Below are positions 39,090 to 51,644 of a stretch of 64,000 bases of DNA, one piece after another. Location of the stretch: positions 14,767,323-14,831,322 of the forward strand of contig NC_066552.1 in the NCBI RefSeq assembly GCF_024679095.1, given 5' to 3'. The stretch is from Eriocheir sinensis. Its lineage: Eukaryota > Arthropoda > Malacostraca > Decapoda > Varunidae. The notes under the pieces are model-generated. The model made no database searches, was not told where the DNA came from, and saw only the letters and a list, made by a program, of their open reading frames with translations. Position numbers and translations under genes: made by a program. The stretch's first letter is position 1, and each line of letters opens with the position of its first letter.

Positions 39090-41959
39090 ATGGAGGTCAG
39101 TGCTGACATCAGCAAATGGACAGTGCAGACGTTAAAAACGTTTTTAAAGTCGAAAGGCATACCATGTTCTGGGTATGGCAAAAGCCAGTTGAAGGACATG
39201 GTACTGATGGCACTGCAGCAACCTCATTTAGTGGAAGATGTCCTGCCTCTGAAGGAAGATGATCACACACAGAGGAGATCTATTAAATTATCTGGGACAC
39301 AAGTCTTGCTTCCAGATCCAAGGACTCTCACTGAGTGGCAGGAGGACTTGAGTACAATGCCCTATATTACTCAAGCCCATGTACTCATGTATCTGGTCTT
39401 AAAACAGGGATGGCCAGCAGAACGCATCCAAGCCTATGAAAAGGAATGTGGCTACCAGCTTTATCAGGAGAGACACATCCAGCATGTTCAAGTAAAAAAG
39501 CTGGATTATGATGTGTCGTGCATTAAAGGTACCTGTGTGCGCCAAACCAACCAGAATGAGACCCCTTACCAAGTTTGGATGTTTGCCTCTTCTAATGGTG
39601 ACATCCATGCAGCTGGCTGCCAGTGTATAGGGTAAGTAGTAGTTTAGTATTTTTTCAATAATTTTTATAGTATCTTGATGCTTTGCCCTGTTCATTTACC
39701 TATATTTTTTTTCATCGTCGTTATACATAAGTATAACATGCACCGCTTTACCTCCCATTAATGGTTATCAGCCTAACCTATACATTTTTGTGATGCCCCA
39801 GAGTGGCAGATAAGCATGCCTACAGCCTTTCACTGTGTGGTAGCTCTTTAGCGAGATGCATAGAGTGCTGGCCTGGTAAGCCGGAGGTCGGGAATTCAAA
39901 TCCCGGTTGAGTGAGAAAGTTATTTATCTCACAACGGATCAATTTCTCATATGTTTACGAGTTGGCCTGATGCAAGGAAGCATCAGGGTCATGGAAAAAA
40001 GACAGTATATTTCTGTTATCCTTGATCCTCCAATTTATTAGTTTATTAGAGAGGATAATAGCTTCTAGCTGCATGAAAAAGAATAATGTTTATTATCTAA
40101 ACTTGATTTTTTAATTTCATAATTGGTTGTTTGTGATTCATATTATTTAAAAAAAGCTGGCTAAGCTAACTTTGACTTGATTCTAGATACATTAGTAAAG
40201 ACAAATCTATTATTCTATTATAGAGATGATGGGGGATGCAAGCACGTCTTTGCATTCATCTTCGCCGTATCAGATTTTGTGCAGCGTTGTGGGTGCAGCC
40301 GGGAAGTGCACAGCGTACCTGCACAGACGTGACTTGCACCTGGGACAAGCCTCGCAGGCAAAATAAGTGTAACTTTAACCTTGTCACCATTGCGAGCAGG
40401 TAGGTGCAATACATTTTGTAGAAAACAGTTTGACACCCAAGGACAATAATAACATGTCACCTAGAGCTACACTCACCATGTCTTGCCTCCATGTCTACTC
40501 TTATGCAGGTTTTCTTTTAATTTGTTTATACATTTAGCTGGATTTGGTTTCTATAATCCTACTCATACTTTACAAATCTTTAACAATCCTCCACTTCTAG
40601 CTTCTTTCTATTCTTTCCACTCTCCATAAAAAAAATCCCAAATTATACGGTTAATCTTATAACCATCTTTCTAAATTTTTCACAATAAAATTGCCTTCTT
40701 CATTCTTTGTTAAATGAAAATTTCTTAGAATACAAAGAAACAGGTAGATTGAAATGAGGACGGGAGTGTTTAATTTCCTGAGTTAGGTGTGTGGGTGGAT
40801 GTGGCAGAGAACAAGAGTTAATGTGCTTCAACAAATGTGAGTGGTTTGGTATTACTGAAGACAGGAATGTAGATGTAGTGCAGCAGATTTGTGGGTGGGT
40901 ATAGTTGAGAACAGGAATGAATGTTTCTTTGAGGCAAGCAGGCTGCCTTTTGACTGCTGTTCACTCCATATATATTGTTTTCTAACATCTCTTACATTAA
41001 TTTTACAGCACAGGTGCAGGGAACAGCAGATCCAGTACTCAAAAACCTTATAGTTCTGGTAGTTATAAGGCAATATCAGAGTTATATTCCCCTTATACTC
41101 CCGACAAAGTTGCAAATGACATTGCAACCACTCTCCAGCATGTACCGGATGCAGCACTGTGGGGTATTGTTCCAGGAAGACCAGCCTCCTCTTTACCCTC
41201 TATTACAGGATTAGCAAAATGTTTCTTTTCACAGGACAATCAAGGTGAAAGTTTCATCAATTTTTTAAAGAGTAAGTATACTAATACAGTTATTTCAGAA
41301 ATTTTTGAAAAAACCAAGCGACAACATTTGTGTCCCATATGGAAACAACAGAGAGTGGGGGCAATAACTGCAAGTGTGATACACAAAGCTGCCAGATATA
41401 AAAAGAATGATCCTGATAATTACATAGTAAAAGGAATTATGGGGGAGTCTTCCTTTATAGGGAATAGTGCCACTTCTTATGGGCTAAAGTATGAGGCACT
41501 TGCAAGAAAACTTTACGAGACTCAAATGCGTAAGAAGCATAATGGTTTCAAAGTAAAACGTTCAGGTCTTATCATCAGTAAAAATTGCCCCCTCATACGA
41601 GCCAGCCCAGATGGTATTGTTTCATGTAGGTGCTGTGGAACTGGGATTTTAGAAATTAAGTGCCCTTTTAAACTTCAATTTCAAACCATGACTGGAGAAG
41701 ATATTGCTAGGGATGGCTCTTACCATATAAAAATAGGAGAAAAGAATAAAGTTACATTGAAGGAAGAGTCTCAGTGGTATACTCAAATACAAACACAGCT
41801 AGGTGCCGCAACTATTCCTGGTGTGACTTCATTATTTTCACAAAAGCAACACCACACCTAACCATTCAAAGAATTTGCTTTGATGAGGAGAGGTTTAATA
41901 GAGAGGTGCAAAAAAGTTTAATTTTTCATGAAAAATTTGTAATGCCAAAATTGCGGGGA
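39090..41959 (+). CDS. SAP-SWIM-YqaJ nuclease of the nested transposon (3 exons, frameshifted)
   Basis: Exon 1 (39090-39631) starts with a SAP-like DNA-binding motif (WTVQTLKTFLKSKGIPCSGY, then KSQLKDMVLMAL) and ends with the first half of a SWIM zinc finger (AAGCQCIG). Exon 2 (40224-40399) completes it (GGCKHVFAFIFAV) and, after one frame change, encodes VTCTWDKPRRQ. Exon 3 (41009 on) holds the YqaJ exonuclease domain: RVGAITASVI, SYGLKYEALARKLY, IRASPDGI, LEIKCPF and WYTQIQTQ, that is, the D..ExK metal site of the PD-(D/E)xK fold. A last frame change near 41815 leads to DFIIFTKATPHLTI and the stop at about 41960. Role: a DNA end-processing nuclease, probably assisting excision or integration (inferred). 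Confidence 0.85.
39836..39995 (+). mobile_element. tRNA-Thr-like SINE in intron 1 of the nuclease gene
   Basis: GTGGTAGCTCTTTAGCGAGATGC acts as the D-arm/A-box region. The anticodon arm CTGGC-CTGGTAA-GCCGG has GGT as anticodon. TCGGGAATTCAAATCCCGG gives a T arm with a B-box-like GGAATTCAAATCC. The body continues to about 39995 (ATCAGGGTCATGG). An A inside the B box and the attached body argue against a functional tRNA. Confidence 0.65.
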
Positions 41960-42002
41960 TGAAGAACTTATTTAGAGGGAACTGACAAGATACTGTTCCA
42001 TG

Positions 42003-42110
<108 letters not shown>

Positions 42111-42236
42111 ATTTATTTATGGACTGTGGTGATACGAAAAATTGTTTTGTATGAGATTTGTATTTGTTCATGTTTAAGATTTCTTTGGGTACCTTACTTG
42201 CCCTTTGGGGGCAAAGAAGATTGCTGTCACACAAAC

Positions 42237-42243
42237 AAACAAA

Positions 42244-42294
<51 letters not shown>
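42237..42294. repeat. (CAAA)n(CA)n microsatellite
   Basis: A few CAAA units followed by about 23 CA units. Confidence 0.95.
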
Positions 42295-42296
<2 letters not shown>

Positions 42297-42520
42297 CATG
42301 TAACTTTATATGATGAATCTCAGATGATGTAATAAAATATCTGGAAACAAAAGTAGTTTTATTCACACCTTCATTGACTTATTCATATCCGATAAACCTA
42401 ATCCAAATTCATAAACAAAATAGTGTACCATAACATTACATAATTATGTGAATTCAGAGCCCTTAAGTATATAATGATATTTGTAAATATAGACATGAAC
42501 ATTGACATTTGTGTCAACAT

Positions 42521-43498
42521 TTAGTTGCACAGAGAGGGCATTAAATTGCAGAAAACAGCAACTATTACTGAAATTTGATGCAAAAGGGGCCAAAGCTTAT
42601 TATCGAGCTGTCCTGATAAAATTTTGAAATTCTTCATTCTTTCAATAGCACGTTCAACATGCACCCTCAATGAAGCAACCTCCCTTGTTCTGATTCTTTC
42701 TTGTGCATTTAGTGCCCTTCCTGAACCATCCTCTTTCTTGCGAGTTAAGGGTGGCATGTGCAGTTTTGCACCACGTTGCAGCAGTAGGTCTCCAATATTG
42801 AACCCTCTATCCACCATGACAGCATCTCCTGGTTCAATTTTGTCTATCAGTTCAACCTCTGCAATGTGCCTATCAGATGTGTTACCACCATATGGAGTTG
42901 ACACAAATGTAATAATTCCTGTTGGTGTTATGCCAACAAGAACTTTGGCAGTGTTGTGATGCTTATACATGGAGTATGTCATTGCTTGAGCAGAGCAGTT
43001 TGCTGGTTTGTTGATATAAATCTCTGTGCAATCCAAAATTACCCTTGTATCTGCATACTTTACTGGATACCAATCAGGAAGGTTGTCCCTAACTTGCTGA
43101 GCTGAAGGCCACAATAGCCACGGTTGCAGTACCTCATACAATACATTTATCCAGGTATTAGTGATGCATGAAACTGAAGCTTGTGAGACTGCAAATAAGT
43201 CGCCTAAAAACCAGCCCGGAAAACCTTGACGGATGTACACAAGTGTAATTAAATACTCATCAAAAGTATCTAGTATTTTCTTACGGCCACGTGCCCCTTT
43301 CTTTAAATTTTCCTTTATGCTTTTTGGCCCTTTCCAGTAATTAATTGTTTTTACTCTCTTTTTAATGGTCTGATAAATAGAAATCAAAACACTTTTGTTA
43401 GGAAGACCTGTATAGCGCTGAACACTCTTGTCACTAGCAAGAATCCTTCCTCTGGTCCGGGCTCTCTGATCAGTAGGTGCTTCTGTTAGATCTGCCTC
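42521..43498 (-). CDS. Catalytic exon of the nested DDE transposase
   Basis: Begins after the acceptor TTTTCAG at 43499 with EADLTEAPTDQRARTRGR. The open frame continues upstream only because it runs through an (AT)n tract in the intron (43520-43597), so the ATG at 43675 is not the true start. The triad DCTEI / DRGF / HVERAIERMK is complete and 326 codons are uninterrupted. Confidence 0.88.
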   Translation of the reverse strand, partial: EADLTEAPTDQRARTRGRILASDKSVQRYTGLPNKSVLISIYQTIKKRVKTINYWKGPKSIKENLKKGARGRKKILDTFDEYLITLVYIRQGFPGWFLGDLFAVSQASVSCITNTWINVLYEVLQPWLLWPSAQQVRDNLPDWYPVKYADTRVILDCTEIYINKPANCSAQAMTYSMYKHHNTAKVLVGITPTGIITFVSTPYGGNTSDRHIAEVELIDKIEPGDAVMVDRGFNIGDLLLQRGAKLHMPPLTRKKEDGSGRALNAQERIRTREVASLRVHVERAIERMKNFKILSGQLDNKLWPLLHQISVIVAVFCNLMPSLCN

Positions 43499-43516
43499 CT
43501 GAAAAGCATAAAAAAT

Positions 43517-43598
<82 letters not shown>

Positions 43599-43841
43599 CT
43601 TTCAACAGTTTTCCTTAATTTACTCCAACTTCCTTTTTGCCTCAGCGAAAGTGACACATACCAAAAGAAGCGCAATGAAATTATCTATCTAATGGTGTAT
43701 AGCGTCGCCTTTCCGTTCACTCAAAATTTTGAGATATAGGCCTTTGAAAAATATAAGATTTTATACACGGCAGGGCAAGCCGCTATGACAAGATAAAACG
43801 CGCTGGCTGGCTCTCTCTCTCTCTCTGTATGTGTATTGTGT

Positions 43842-43873
<32 letters not shown>

Positions 43874-45232
43874 TTCGGCTTCGCACTTACATCGCCTTCT
43901 GAGGCGTTTTACTTGTTTATATATGTATATATAACTAACCCTTTCAACTTGTACTCCAACATCCTTGGGCTCAGCTGCTGAAGTAGTAGCAATGGCTGAT
44001 GCTGAATAGGTGTGATCCTGTGGTTCCGGCACTACCTCTATCTGGAGAAACTGTTCAGCATCAACTGTGGGAAAATAAAATATAAAGTTCAGATATATGT
44101 ATCATTCAAAGACATTTCTACACAATGTCACATATAGGAGCACACAGCCTGCTGCTAGCTCAGGCAGAGCAATTAAACTAAAACCCTTAACTTACGGCCT
44201 CTGCCCCCCTCGACTAGAGTAATTCTTACATGTTTCAGGAATGATTTGTGAATGTCATTTTATAGAAGGAAATATCTTAGAGTAATTAATACTTTCAACT
44301 TCTACAATCCTGTCAGCTACACATGTTTCCAACTTATAAAATAGTAATAAACTTTTACAAGTTGAAACAGTAATGATTAACCTGAAATTCTAAAGTGAAT
44401 GAGCTGTTTTAAAGTAAATAAACACTAATTTGGCTTCCTTGGCAATGCTTAAGTTTTTTTCCATTACTCTAGTAAGTTTGCTATGCTTAGGTAAAGAAAT
44501 GCAGGCAATTACTTCATTCATCAGTGTAGGTACAAGTGGTGAATGTTTTCAAGTCGGCTACATGGCACCGATTTATAGAATAACACAATTTCAGACAAAA
44601 CTCACGTAATAAGTTATTTCTTACACGATTTCTACATTCTAGACCTTCTAAAAGGGATAATAAACCTAATCTGATGTAAAGCAACCCACTTGTAAATTTG
44701 TGCCATAAATTTACCATAAAAGATGTTCAAATCAACACTAAAACTGCATGGTATAGTAACATACCTTGAACTGATGCATTGTGAGCCCATGTCTCGACTT
44801 CAATATGGACATCAGTTTGTACTTCTTCGTCAGTTTCCTTTATGAAGTCAATGTTGACTGGCAAGGCAGGGGCAGAGGTGAAGAGGGCAGTGACTGGGTT
44901 AGTGGTTCTTGATCGCCTCTGTCAGCCGCTGGTGTTCGTGCTCCAAGCCCACTGATGGCACCAGCGTTGTTTTTCGGCCTCCATTGATTGTAGCCGAACA
45001 ACTCTGGATCAGGATGCGATGGTGACGGCCCGTTGTTCCAGTCTATAAAGTGATTTGAGCACAGTGCATGGTGTCGGGTGGCTTTCCATGTAGGTCCCTC
45101 TTACATCTGGTCACCCACAAACGTCTTCGGGCAGCCTCTTTTCTTTGGAAAACGAGCCCAGCCCTTCACCTCAGGATCCTTCTTCTGCGAAGAGGATTTG
45201 CAGTCGGCAACAGCACATATGTAGACTGTCAT
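42521..45232 (-). CDS. THAP + DDE_Tnp_4-type transposase of the nested transposon (3 exons)
   Basis: Minus-strand exons 45232-44765, 44064-43940 and 43498-42521. Exon 1 encodes a THAP domain (MTVYICAVADCKSS, GWARFPKKRGC, ALCSNHF, HPDPELFGYN) but has an in-frame TAA at 45103-45101 and a frameshift before DFIKETDEEVQTDV. Exon 2 is an acidic linker. Exon 3 is fully open and contains TGLPNKSVLISIYQTI, a helix-turn-helix (GDLFAVSQASVSCITNTW) and the nuclease with VILDCTEIYI (Asp 1), VMVDRGFNI (Asp 2) and RVHVERAIERMK (Glu). It ends NLMPSLCN. Splice phases agree at both junctions. The catalytic exon looks functional while the DNA-binding exon is damaged. Confidence 0.85.
43520..43598. repeat. (AT)n microsatellite in a transposase intron
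   Basis: About 39 AT units between exons 2 and 3 of the minus-strand transposase. A (CT/GT)n compound run follows at 43810-43875. Confidence 0.96.
44766..45232 (-). pseudogene. THAP exon of the nested transposase (stop and frameshift)
   Basis: C2CH zinc site: YICAVADC (Cys pair with four residues between) and LCSNHF. An in-frame TAA at 45103-45101 splits the domain, and DFIKETDEEV downstream lies in another frame than PLPCQSTLTS. The bases at the stop read AT/GTAAGA, which resembles a splice donor, but the domain continues in the same frame after it, so I read it as a stop. Confidence 0.75.
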
Positions 45233-45869
45233 GTTCGAGGACAGTAGCAGCAACAAGTAAATAAGCGCGCGGGATGTTTGTTTTGGTTCTGGCAGGAGGG
45301 TTCGTCAATTTCGATTTCGGCGTCAACTGAGCAGATCATTTCGGCTTCGGCCACATTTTCGTTTTTTCGCAAAAAACACGTAACGGTTATGTGTTCCATA
45401 CTTACTGTGCGAAGAATAATCTCTAGAAAGGCGATACAAATTATTTTTTTTGTAATATTCGCTTTGGTTCACTCGTGAAAAATGATGTAGCTGCAACACC
45501 CCTTCGATCACTGTTTCGCCTCTAAAAAGATATTTACATTATGTACTTGAGTTGACATCATAAATTATTATAGACAAATAACATTGTGTTTATATTAGTA
45601 AGAATATTGGTATTGAAAATTAATATGTATGGTAAATAAGATTTTTTTCAGGATGCCACTTGGCTGAGCGAGACAAATTCTCCCCGCGTAATTAAGCGTG
45701 CTGGTGACTCATGACAACTATTGACTATTGGTGATTTGCGCCATTTGCCTTTGGTGAGTACATATCCTCAGATTATGGTCCCTTACATAGCACCAATTTT
45801 GAAAACCACTGTTATTTTGCTGTCCCATACCTGCATAGCTGTACATGTACTGCTAAATGTCTTAAAATC

Positions 45870-46310
45870 TGGCTGTCCAGCTTACCAGTATTCAACATAG
45901 ACCTATAACATTCGCATATATATGAAACTTCATGTAATTATTTTGTCTAATTTTCTTTCAAGTTAGTGGTTATTTTTTTTTTTTTTTTTTTTTTTACTAT
46001 ATATAGGCATGTATGTGTTGACCACGCTTGCTTTTTACTCTCATAGGTTACATAGTATTAATTCTTTCATTTCCATTCTTTCTTTTATTTTGTGCAACTT
46101 ACCAGTATTCAACATTAACCTATAACATTTGTATTATATGAAACTTAGGAAATAAGACCATGTATTTCTTTTTTATACTTTTCTTTCGTTATTATTTTTT
46201 TAACAGTATATAGGCATTTATGTCATGACCATGTTTGCTTGTTTACTCATAGAATGGATAGTATTACTTCTTTGATTTTTTCTATTATATTTTATTTAAG
46301 TACTGAATGA
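45870..46310. repeat. Tandem duplication, two ~218-bp copies
   Basis: CTTACCAGTATTCAACAT.. followed by CCTATAACATT occurs at about 45880 and again at about 46099. ATAGGCAT.TATGT...GACCA and ACTCATAG follow in each. The copies have diverged by point changes and by a T-run (45966-45994) in the first. It lies in the 3' part of the P element. Confidence 0.8.
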
Positions 46311-46553
46311 TATGTCTTGCCATTTATTTGTTTTCACATTGTAATCATTGTTTAAGAAGATATTAATAAAATTATATACATGACACTTTAATTAACATAA
46401 GATTTATAAATGTGGGTGCGTTGAAGTGTCAGGAGGGCTAATAAACAAGGCATAAAAAATACTGAAGTCTACCATAAATCATAAAACGTTTTCTATAAAC
46501 ATATCCACGTCCGCCAGAGGGAAGCACTGGCGCAACCTCCAAGTGTCTCCCGC

Positions 46554-46595
46554 TGTTCATCCATCCTCTACTCTTATACTATCCTTGGCAGTAAT
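46554..46595 (-). repeat. P element right end: 34-bp TIR + 8-bp target duplication
   Basis: TIR 46554-46587, the exact complement of the left end, followed by GCAGTAAT at 46588-46595. A GTAGTAG repeat tract continues outside. Confidence 0.93.
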
Positions 46596-46800
<205 letters not shown>

Positions 46801-47143
46801 ATTACTATGGCACCAATGGATTATCTCATCATGTACAGTCGCGATATGAAGTGATGTCGCCCCTCTCAAAATGTTTCGTACGGGAGCATTTGAAGGTAAC
46901 GGAAGCGATGTGTATTTATTGTTTATGTTATAATGTTCCCTTTTAATGATAATCTATAATACGTTGTGATGTACAACACGGTAAAATAGTATAGTAGTAC
47001 CTCAATTACAATTATACATTTATTTGCTTTAAAAAATGCAACTGCGAATGTCATGTGTTGTCTTCAGTACCGAAGACAACCTTGAAATGATTTAGCTCAC
47101 GTCGTGTGCTTAGCTTTCCAAAACAGTTGTTATACGTTGTTCA
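46801..47143. other. No recognisable gene
   Basis: AT-rich. GTACAGTCGCGATATGAAGTG (46834) resembles GTACATATCGCGATGAAGTG in the P element leader (30579), a short similarity of unknown meaning. Confidence 0.4.
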
Positions 47144-47467
<324 letters not shown>

Positions 47468-47814
47468 TGGGTCATTCCATGAACTGTCTTCTGCAGTTAT
47501 TAATACACACGCACAGTATGACACGAAGCGAATGGACAGTTACTAGCATTACTTTGCGTTTAATGGATTAAGAAACGATCAAATAATAACGTTTCACATT
47601 AAACACCTTTTATTCACTATGATGGCTTCTTATCATAAGCATGGCCACTGGAATATATAGTAAAATTGCTCAGTGACGATGATGAATGAAGAATGCCTTC
47701 ATAGGTAGGGCTGCCATATCTGAACTATCAAAATTCCGGACGCCTCTACGAACACTCGACCATAGCCTAATGTTTGGCAACGCTGCCATTAGCCTACCCG
47801 CCCGACCACCACCT

Positions 47815-48170
47815 CCATTTCAAAGCCATATATTCTTATTTCCCCACCTTCCTCGATTATTCTATGGCACTTATAAGCTGTGGACATGTTCCACTGATCA
47901 CCTCCAAGCATTAGAAGTCTACATGAAGCTTTTGTCATAGTTATATTGACCAAGAAAGGCAATGATGTTTGCGATCGGCGGCAAAGAGTGAGCTTGGAGT
48001 TACAAAACACGACTACTCTGAAGCTATTTATTCTTATTTTTCCATCTCCCACTATCCCTCGGTAGTTATAGGCTGTGGGCATCTTCCCTTGATCACTATC
48101 ATTCATTAAAAGTCCACGGAAAGCTTTTGTTATCGTTATGTTGACCACAAAAGGCAACGAGTGAGTCAGG
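47815..48170. repeat. Diverged tandem duplication, two ~200-bp copies
   Basis: The segment with TATTCTTATTTCCCCACCT, CTTATAAGCTGTGGACAT and GAAGCTTTTGTCATAGTTAT (47828-47945) recurs as TATTCTTATTTTTCCATCT, GTTATAGGCTGTGGGCAT and GAAAGCTTTTGTTATCGTTAT (48027-48140). A TGACGTCA site follows at 48200. No coding function recognised. Confidence 0.75.
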
Positions 48171-48214
48171 GATGAATAATAGGTATGGTGCGCGGGCGAT
48201 GACGTCATCATCAT

Positions 48215-49099
48215 ACGAGAGGATAAATTAAATCAATTACGCCATCCTAGTTTAGGATATCGACTAATTATGCATGTCCTATATATTGTGCATATGTTAG
48301 ATTTACTGTTGTCAACAATGATCATGAAAAGATAATTTTACTTTCTGTTTGAGTAATATGTCGATATTTGGACTTCATTTGACTCTTTCCTTGGTGAACG
48401 AAAACACTTTGTGTCAAAACATTTCGACAACTCTTCATAAGACATCATTGAATATTTCTTTTCTATTTTTTTTTCTAGCTTCTAAAATATATTTAGTTAA
48501 GTTATGATGAAGATACAGGAAAATAATGGTACTCTTGAAAATATATAACGATACTTGCGTGATCGAAAATAAACGTACAACACTGTTTATGCTTCCCTCC
48601 CTCCCCGCCACGACGCCTGTCGTCTCGTCAGTTATCCAGCCAGTACATTTTCCAATTAGTCATTTTTATTGTTTCTGCACTTTTACGCTCAGTTTTTTTA
48701 CATTGGTTTATTATATGGTTTCATTACTCCAATATCAATTTTTGTTTTGTTTTTTCCGCTCGTTTTTTGTCAAGTCTGGTCATTCGTTTTTTTTTATCTC
48801 TATTCTTTTTTTTTCTCTTTCGTGTTATTCCATTATGTAACTCTTCAATGTAATTACTTTCTAACTTTTCTTTAACTCATTTTACTTTTTTTTAGGCGTT
48901 AAATTCATTACGTTCTCTATATTTAGTTCCACACATTTGTTGCAACATCATCGACACCTCAACACCACCAGTACCCCCCCACACACACCCGCCAATATCA
49001 TCACCCCTTTCATCATCCTGTTACCTTTCCATCCTTTAGAAACAACAGCTCCACCTGCATACTATAGCACTGGACTCATTACTTTTATTACTTTTATTG

Positions 49100-49105
<6 letters not shown>
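48215..49105. other. AT/T-rich spacer, no gene
   Basis: Pyrimidine-rich, with short Phe/Leu-rich open frames that follow composition (48526-48875). Nothing recognised. Confidence 0.4.
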
Positions 49106-49175
<70 letters not shown>

Positions 49176-49254
49176 CATTAACATTATCAGTTACTAAAAC
49201 TGACAACCTATTCCATGTGTGTTCCATGATATATGCAAATACTCTGTGATTCAA

Positions 49255-49304
<50 letters not shown>
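49106..49304. repeat. (ATT)n and (AC)n microsatellites
   Basis: (ATT)n at about 49106-49175 and (AC)n at 49257-49304, separated by 80 bp of unique sequence. Confidence 0.95.
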
Positions 49305-49306
<2 letters not shown>

Positions 49307-49579
49307 TAAACGCATTCGCTCCGCTATAATAAACATTATGAAAACATAAAAAAAGAAAAAAAGAAAAACGAGCAGGGACTTTAAAATTCACCATTGAGGC
49401 AAGACTATGAACAAAACAGTGATACACGCAAACTCCCATTAAAATCGAAACTACAAGTTGCTTTGTTAACGAAAATTCTACCTTAAGCAGGTCATGTTAA
49501 AGAAAAAATTCGCCTTCATAAAACTCAAACAAAATACTTATCCACAGTAGATCTTTTCCCCGTTCATATATTACAAGTC

Positions 49580-50005
49580 ATCCCTTCCTCGGCCATGCAT
49601 CACAGAGGGAGGACGGAGGGAGCAAGAGGAGCACTGGACCAGGAGAGGTGGTAGGGGAGGGGGAAGGGCCGAGAGAGGGAGGAGGGAAGAGAGGGAGGGA
49701 GACGAGGGGGGTGATGAGCGGAAGCCGGCAGAAAAGAGAGGGAGAGGTGGAGTGGGAGAGAAGGGGGAAGTATGGGGAGGGATAACGGCATAGTGGGGAT
49801 ATCGAAGGGGAAGAGGGAGTCGTACGAGGATAAGAGGAGTGGAGTGGGGAGGTAATGCAGGGGGACCAGCTGGGGGGATTGAAGTTAAAAGGAGTAAGAA
49901 AAGCCATATGGTGGGGAGGGGCAATGACAGCGAGAGGGGGGAAGGGAAGGAAAGGGAAGGGAGGGAGGACAAGGGAAGGGGAAGACAAGCAAGGTAGAGG
50001 AAGAG
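49580..50005 (+). repeat. G-rich purine tract (GGGGAGGG-type)
   Basis: GGAGGG, GGGGAAG and GAGAGGGAGG words dominate the plus strand; the run at about 49660-49720 and again at 49900-49990 offers many GGG groups within short distance. The Ser/Pro/Leu open frames on the minus strand (49571-50051) are composition artefacts. Confidence 0.75.
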
Positions 50006-50354
50006 GCTGATCGCTAGTCATTATTACCTTGTTGAAACTCAGAGCATTCATACCATTATATTCATTCCGGTTTCTTTACTGCGAGAGAGTAATTGCACGT
50101 GGTTTGTCTTGGTTGTGCTTTATTTTCAAGCGTTTTGTTCATGATCGTCATTTGTTTTCAATAGTTAACCGTCAAACCACAGCTGTAACAACGACAAACA
50201 TATAGACACTTGATTTACAGCTCAATGACCCTGTTGACTGGGGAAGGTTCGTCATAATTAGAAGGAAAGCTGAAGTACCCTCAGGAATAGTTAGGTTACA
50301 GAAATAGGACGGGAATTCAGGTGTCAAGAAACAAGTCACTGAAGAACCTAAAAA

Positions 50355-50355
50355 G

Positions 50356-50412
<57 letters not shown>
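50355..50412. repeat. (GA)n microsatellite
   Basis: About 28 GA units. 50006-50354 and 50413-50860 hold no recognised gene. Confidence 0.95.
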
Positions 50413-50414
<2 letters not shown>

Positions 50415-50869
50415 CTGTAAATATATAAAAAAAATACTAAAAAAAAAGAAATCAAAAGATTGCGTCGGGTGAAGTACAAAGTTTCACCAGATTTGGTTAA
50501 TGAGACGAGATGAGAGACGACGCGCCGGGCTGGCTCACTCAGGCACGCACGGAGCGACACTGCTCGGAACATTAGCAGGGAGCCTTGATGAGCTCAGGAT
50601 ACTTCGCTCGTTACGACATTGCCGGAAGCCTCATGGACGCGGCAAGAATGACAAACACGTAATAGTTCAAAGCTAAAACAACCATACATTCATCAAAATC
50701 AACCATATGCATACGTCAAATCAACACATTATCGAGAATGAACACCACTGAATGCAGTTTCTCTAATACATTATCGAGACTTGCTTCGGCTTGTCTTACT
50801 CCCATATGACACTCCTCTCCCTCCCTCCCTTCTCTCTCCCAGCAGCCTGAGGTGCGATGACTTTGAACA

Positions 50870-51560
50870 TCACTCCTAACGCCCACGCTCCCCGCCCTTC
50901 ACACCCTCATCAGTGTGTCAGGCTCAAGCCCGCACACGCTACATACACGCCCGCCGCCTAGTCCCTCTCGTCAGGGCGGGAGGAAACGCAACTCACAAAC
51001 ACTCCGGATCACCGCCGCGGCGTCAACATCACCGGCCAGGCATCGATGACGTCACGCTCGGCAGCCAATCGCAGCACGGAACCACCTCCTCCAAGTGTTA
51101 CTACTTATTTGTCTTCAAGGAAACCCTGAGTTTACTCCCCAGAAGGATATAAACATGAAAAAGCCTAAAACCTCTGCAATAATTACTAATGGCCACACGG
51201 GAAGGAGGAAGCCGGGCAGGGCAAGGCTTCAGGCGGCAGGGCACTCACTCCATCCCACCCACCAGTCTCCCCTGCCTCGCTTCTGGCCTAGCCTATACGC
51301 CGCGTATGATGCCCTGCAAGAACCACACCACGCCGTTCCTCACTTTGATCCTCGCGTCGGGTCGCCTCAGCCCGCCGCCGCCAGCATACTATATACGCCA
51401 GACACACGACACGCGCGACACACCCGCCGGGAACCTCAACACGCACGCCACACGTACACTTCCTCACTCCGGCACGCCGCGCGGCACTCGGCTGGGCTAG
51501 GCGTGACGTCACCGATGCGCATTTGTTTTACCCACAATGCCCAGATGGTTTTGTCGACCA
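50870..51560. promoter_or_regulatory. GC- and CpG-rich block with two palindromic TGACGTCA sites
   Basis: Compared with its AT-rich surroundings this interval is rich in CG dinucleotides (for example GCCGCGGCG at 51013 and CGCCGCGCGGC at 51475) and holds two CRE-type palindromes, TGACGTCA at 51047-51054 and 51504-51511. A third lies at 52344-52351. A CpG-rich, CRE-bearing block could be a promoter, but I see no convincing first exon after it; the open frames at 51095-51565 have no known domain. It could equally be a GC-rich LINE 5' part. Confidence 0.3.
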
Positions 51561-51644
51561 TCTAGCGTCGGCTCGCTAGATGGTACTGGTGTAGTATCGA
51601 CACCCAGGACCAAGACCAAGACCCCAAGTATATTTGTTTACCTT

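Noticed and set aside
39836..39910. tRNA-Thr gene
   Set aside because: The B box is aberrant and a SINE body follows; it lies inside a transposon intron.
43499..43675. ATG at 43675 as the start of the minus-strand DDE transposase
   Set aside because: The frame from there passes through an (AT)n run; a good splice acceptor at 43499 and matching phase with upstream exons show it is intron.
49571..50051. 133- and 157-codon minus-strand open frames
   Set aside because: Ser/Pro/Leu composition from the G-rich tract; no domain or splice context.
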